Below, piece after piece: positions 62,323 to 64,000 of a stretch of 64,000 nt of DNA; the stretch's first letter is position 1; each line of letters starts with the position of its first letter. The notes below the pieces were generated by a model. The model had not been told where the DNA came from. It ran no database searches and was given only the letters and a program-made list of their open reading frames with translations. The stretch is from Vreelandella olivaria (GTDB lineage: Bacteria > Pseudomonadota > Gammaproteobacteria > Pseudomonadales > Halomonadaceae). Location of the stretch: the NCBI GenBank assembly GCA_004295565.1, contig AP019416.1:3162001-3226000 (forward strand), written 5' to 3'. Both the position numbers and the translations under genes were made by a program.

Positions 62323-64000
62323 ATGAAAACACCTCCCCTTTGCGAGCGCCTCAGCGACTTAGCCTGACCTGGAGGGTTATCGCGTTAAGTAGCCTGCTGC
62401 TTTTAGCGCTGGTATCACTTTTCACTTGGCTAGGCCACGACAACTTAACTCGTCAGTTTCAGGAAAATAGGGCTCAGCACCACGAACGTCAGCAGCGAGA
62501 AATCCGCTTAGCGCTACTCCGCTCATCGGAAAATTTACGGCAGCTAGCCGGCTTAACGGCCGCCTCTGCGAGCCTTGGAGTGCCCTTACAAGCGGGTAGT
62601 TCAGCCGAGGTCGGACAGGCTCTGGACGCCCAGTGGCCCGCTCTACAGCTGGAGGCAGGGATTGATGAGATTCTAATCATCAATACTCAAGGAGAAGTCT
62701 TGGGCAGTTGGGGCACCGGCAATTCGCAAGGTCAGCTCCCCTACTGAGCTGGGTAAGACGTGTCATAAATTCCGAACGACCTCTCTCGGCGCTTCGCTGC
62801 TCAACGAGTTGCCAGCAGTTCGCTGCCGTGCCGGTGCTAGAAGAGGGCGAAAGTGTCGGTATGGTCGTGTTGTCCCGTTCGTTAGCCGATGTTACCCGGC
62901 AAGCCAAAGAAGTCTCTGGCAGCGAAGTCGCGCTATTCGTAACAGGGCCCGTTGAAGACAGCCAGGTAAGCGCAACAAGGCAGTTGCAAGCGTGGAATGG
63001 CCAGTTGCTGGCACTCACCAGCGAAGAACAAAGCTTAATACCTTTACAGCAAGCGGCCGATACGGTCTGCGTCGCCTGACGGAAGCACCTCTCAGTCTTG
63101 AGTATGGCGGCAGGCATTTAGAACTCAGCGCAGTACGTATGGAAGAGGATAACGAACGTAGCAATATCGGTTACTTCCTGTTGATATCAGACATTACTGA
63201 GCAAATTAAGGCGATTAATCAGGATACCCGCACGCTACTGTTCGTTGGTGTGCTCGGCTGGATTGCCGCTGAACTACTGCTATTAGTCATATTGCTGGGC
63301 CCAATGGCCAGGCTACGGAGAGTCGCCGGATTGCTTCCTGCCCTGGCCGACGGGAAATTCAGCGACATACACTCCGCAATTCCCAGCCACCGCCATCGTA
63401 TCCCTGATGAAATAGATGTGCTTGAAAGCAGCACGCTCGAGCTATCCCGGCAACTTGAATTGTTGGAAGGCGAGGTTCAGGAGCGCGGCCATCAACTAGC
63501 CGAGCGAATTGAAGAGTTAGCTGAAGAGCGTGATTTCATCAGTGGCCTGTTGGACACAGCGCAGGTGTTTATTATTGCCCAAGACTGCACTGGTCGGATC
63601 AGCCTGGCTAATGAGTATGCGCAGTTGATGTTAGGGCTAAAGGAAGCTTCGCTGCTTGGAAGGCATTTTGTTGATGTCTTCGAGGCGGGTGTCCCTACTA
63701 CTGTGCATACGTTTTCCCATCCCCAGCAAGAGGAAAAAACGCTACGTACGCCCGATCACCGGCTCCATACTATTGCTTGGTACCATGCACCGTTACAAAC
63801 AGGCAGTGTGGGGAAAGTATCCCGCCTATCTATCGGGCTCGATATTACCGAGCGTAAGGCTGCCGAAGCGCGGTTAACCTGGCTGGCAGAACGCGACCCG
63901 CTGACAGAGCTTTACAACCGGCGCTATTTCCAGCATGCGCTGCAAATCGCTCTTGACCGCCCCTCGGAAAACAATGGGGCGGTACTGCTGCTAGATTTAG
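62323..64000 (+). CDS. Sensor diguanylate cyclase (PAS-GGDEF), frameshifted, runs off window
   Basis: A membrane sensor cut by the window edge, about 560 residues visible. A first helix (VIALSSLLLLALVSLFTWLG) opens a periplasmic sensor domain; a second helix is LLFVGVLGWIAAELLLLVIL; then a HAMP-like linker, a coiled coil, a PAS domain (FIIAQDCTGRISLANEYAQL, LGLDITERKAAEARL-like end) and the start of a GGDEF domain (DPLTELYNRRYFQHAL). Frame changes lie near 62345, 62715 and 63075. The start is ATG 62323 or TTG 62340. It follows the porin gene by 34 bases. Confidence 0.85.

Overview
The window looks like the chromosome of a moderately halophilic gammaproteobacterium of the Halomonas type. The clues are about 55-60% GC in the core genes, many LysR/transporter pairs, a Pseudomonas-style trpBA with a divergent LysR gene, mmuMP, polyamine-type ABC genes, and Rpn-type nuclease tails with GRQEG repeats. 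Genus-level placement is inference. No rRNA, tRNA, CRISPR array or integrase was seen.

A dominant property is that well over half of the protein genes are broken by one or more single-base shifts, very often a shortened G, C or A run, while the protein stays conserved in the next frame. I therefore annotate these genes across their frameshifts. I read them mainly as likely sequence errors rather than true pseudogenes.

Region 1 (1-9300) is accessory. It holds the recD 3' part, then a minus-strand operon (XRE-cupin regulator, methyltransferase, alpha/beta hydrolase, radical SAM protein), then a diverged second recD 3' end, then an AT-rich RloC/PrrC-like ATPase gene whose ends look like integron cassette ends, then a DUF427 gene. 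Region 2 (9400-24500) is a mosaic: an amputated EamA transporter end, an IS481-family remnant, a DMT exporter with an amino acid N-monooxygenase, LysR/EamA pairs, mmuMP between two Rpn-gene tails, GST, an MFS/LysR pair, a ParE-type toxin-antitoxin pair followed by a LysR 3' remnant, LysE and VapBC.

Region 3 (24500-34540) carries a haloacid dehalogenase with an MFS transporter, small enzymes, an ABC-F remnant, a chemoreceptor with a FliA-type promoter, GNAT, HxlR, SDR, and a small lower-GC group (nucleotidyltransferase fold, P-loop kinase, unknown protein). Region 4 (33581-40653) is a LysR-controlled polyamine-type ABC uptake operon that also encodes an amine oxidase-like flavoprotein and a HAD hydrolase.

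Region 5 (40757-55170) has AraC/LysE, a carbon-nitrogen hydrolase with LysE, trpBA with a divergent LysR gene, LysR/aldo-keto reductase, an M20 amidohydrolase with DUF3311/SSS symporter and LysR, an NAD-binding protein and a VIT-type transporter. Region 6 (55261-64000) has an AAA ATPase with a PD-(D/E)XK-like partner (possible defence pair), a sugar dehydrogenase, a P-loop kinase, a DapA-family lyase, and a likely signalling operon (PstS-like protein, outer membrane porin, diguanylate cyclase) that runs off the window.

The best candidates for undescribed systems are the radical SAM operon in the recD island, the AAA/PD-(D/E)XK pair, and the cassette-like RloC-type ATPase. Gene 3' ends are duplicated around inserted modules at four places in the first 23 kb.
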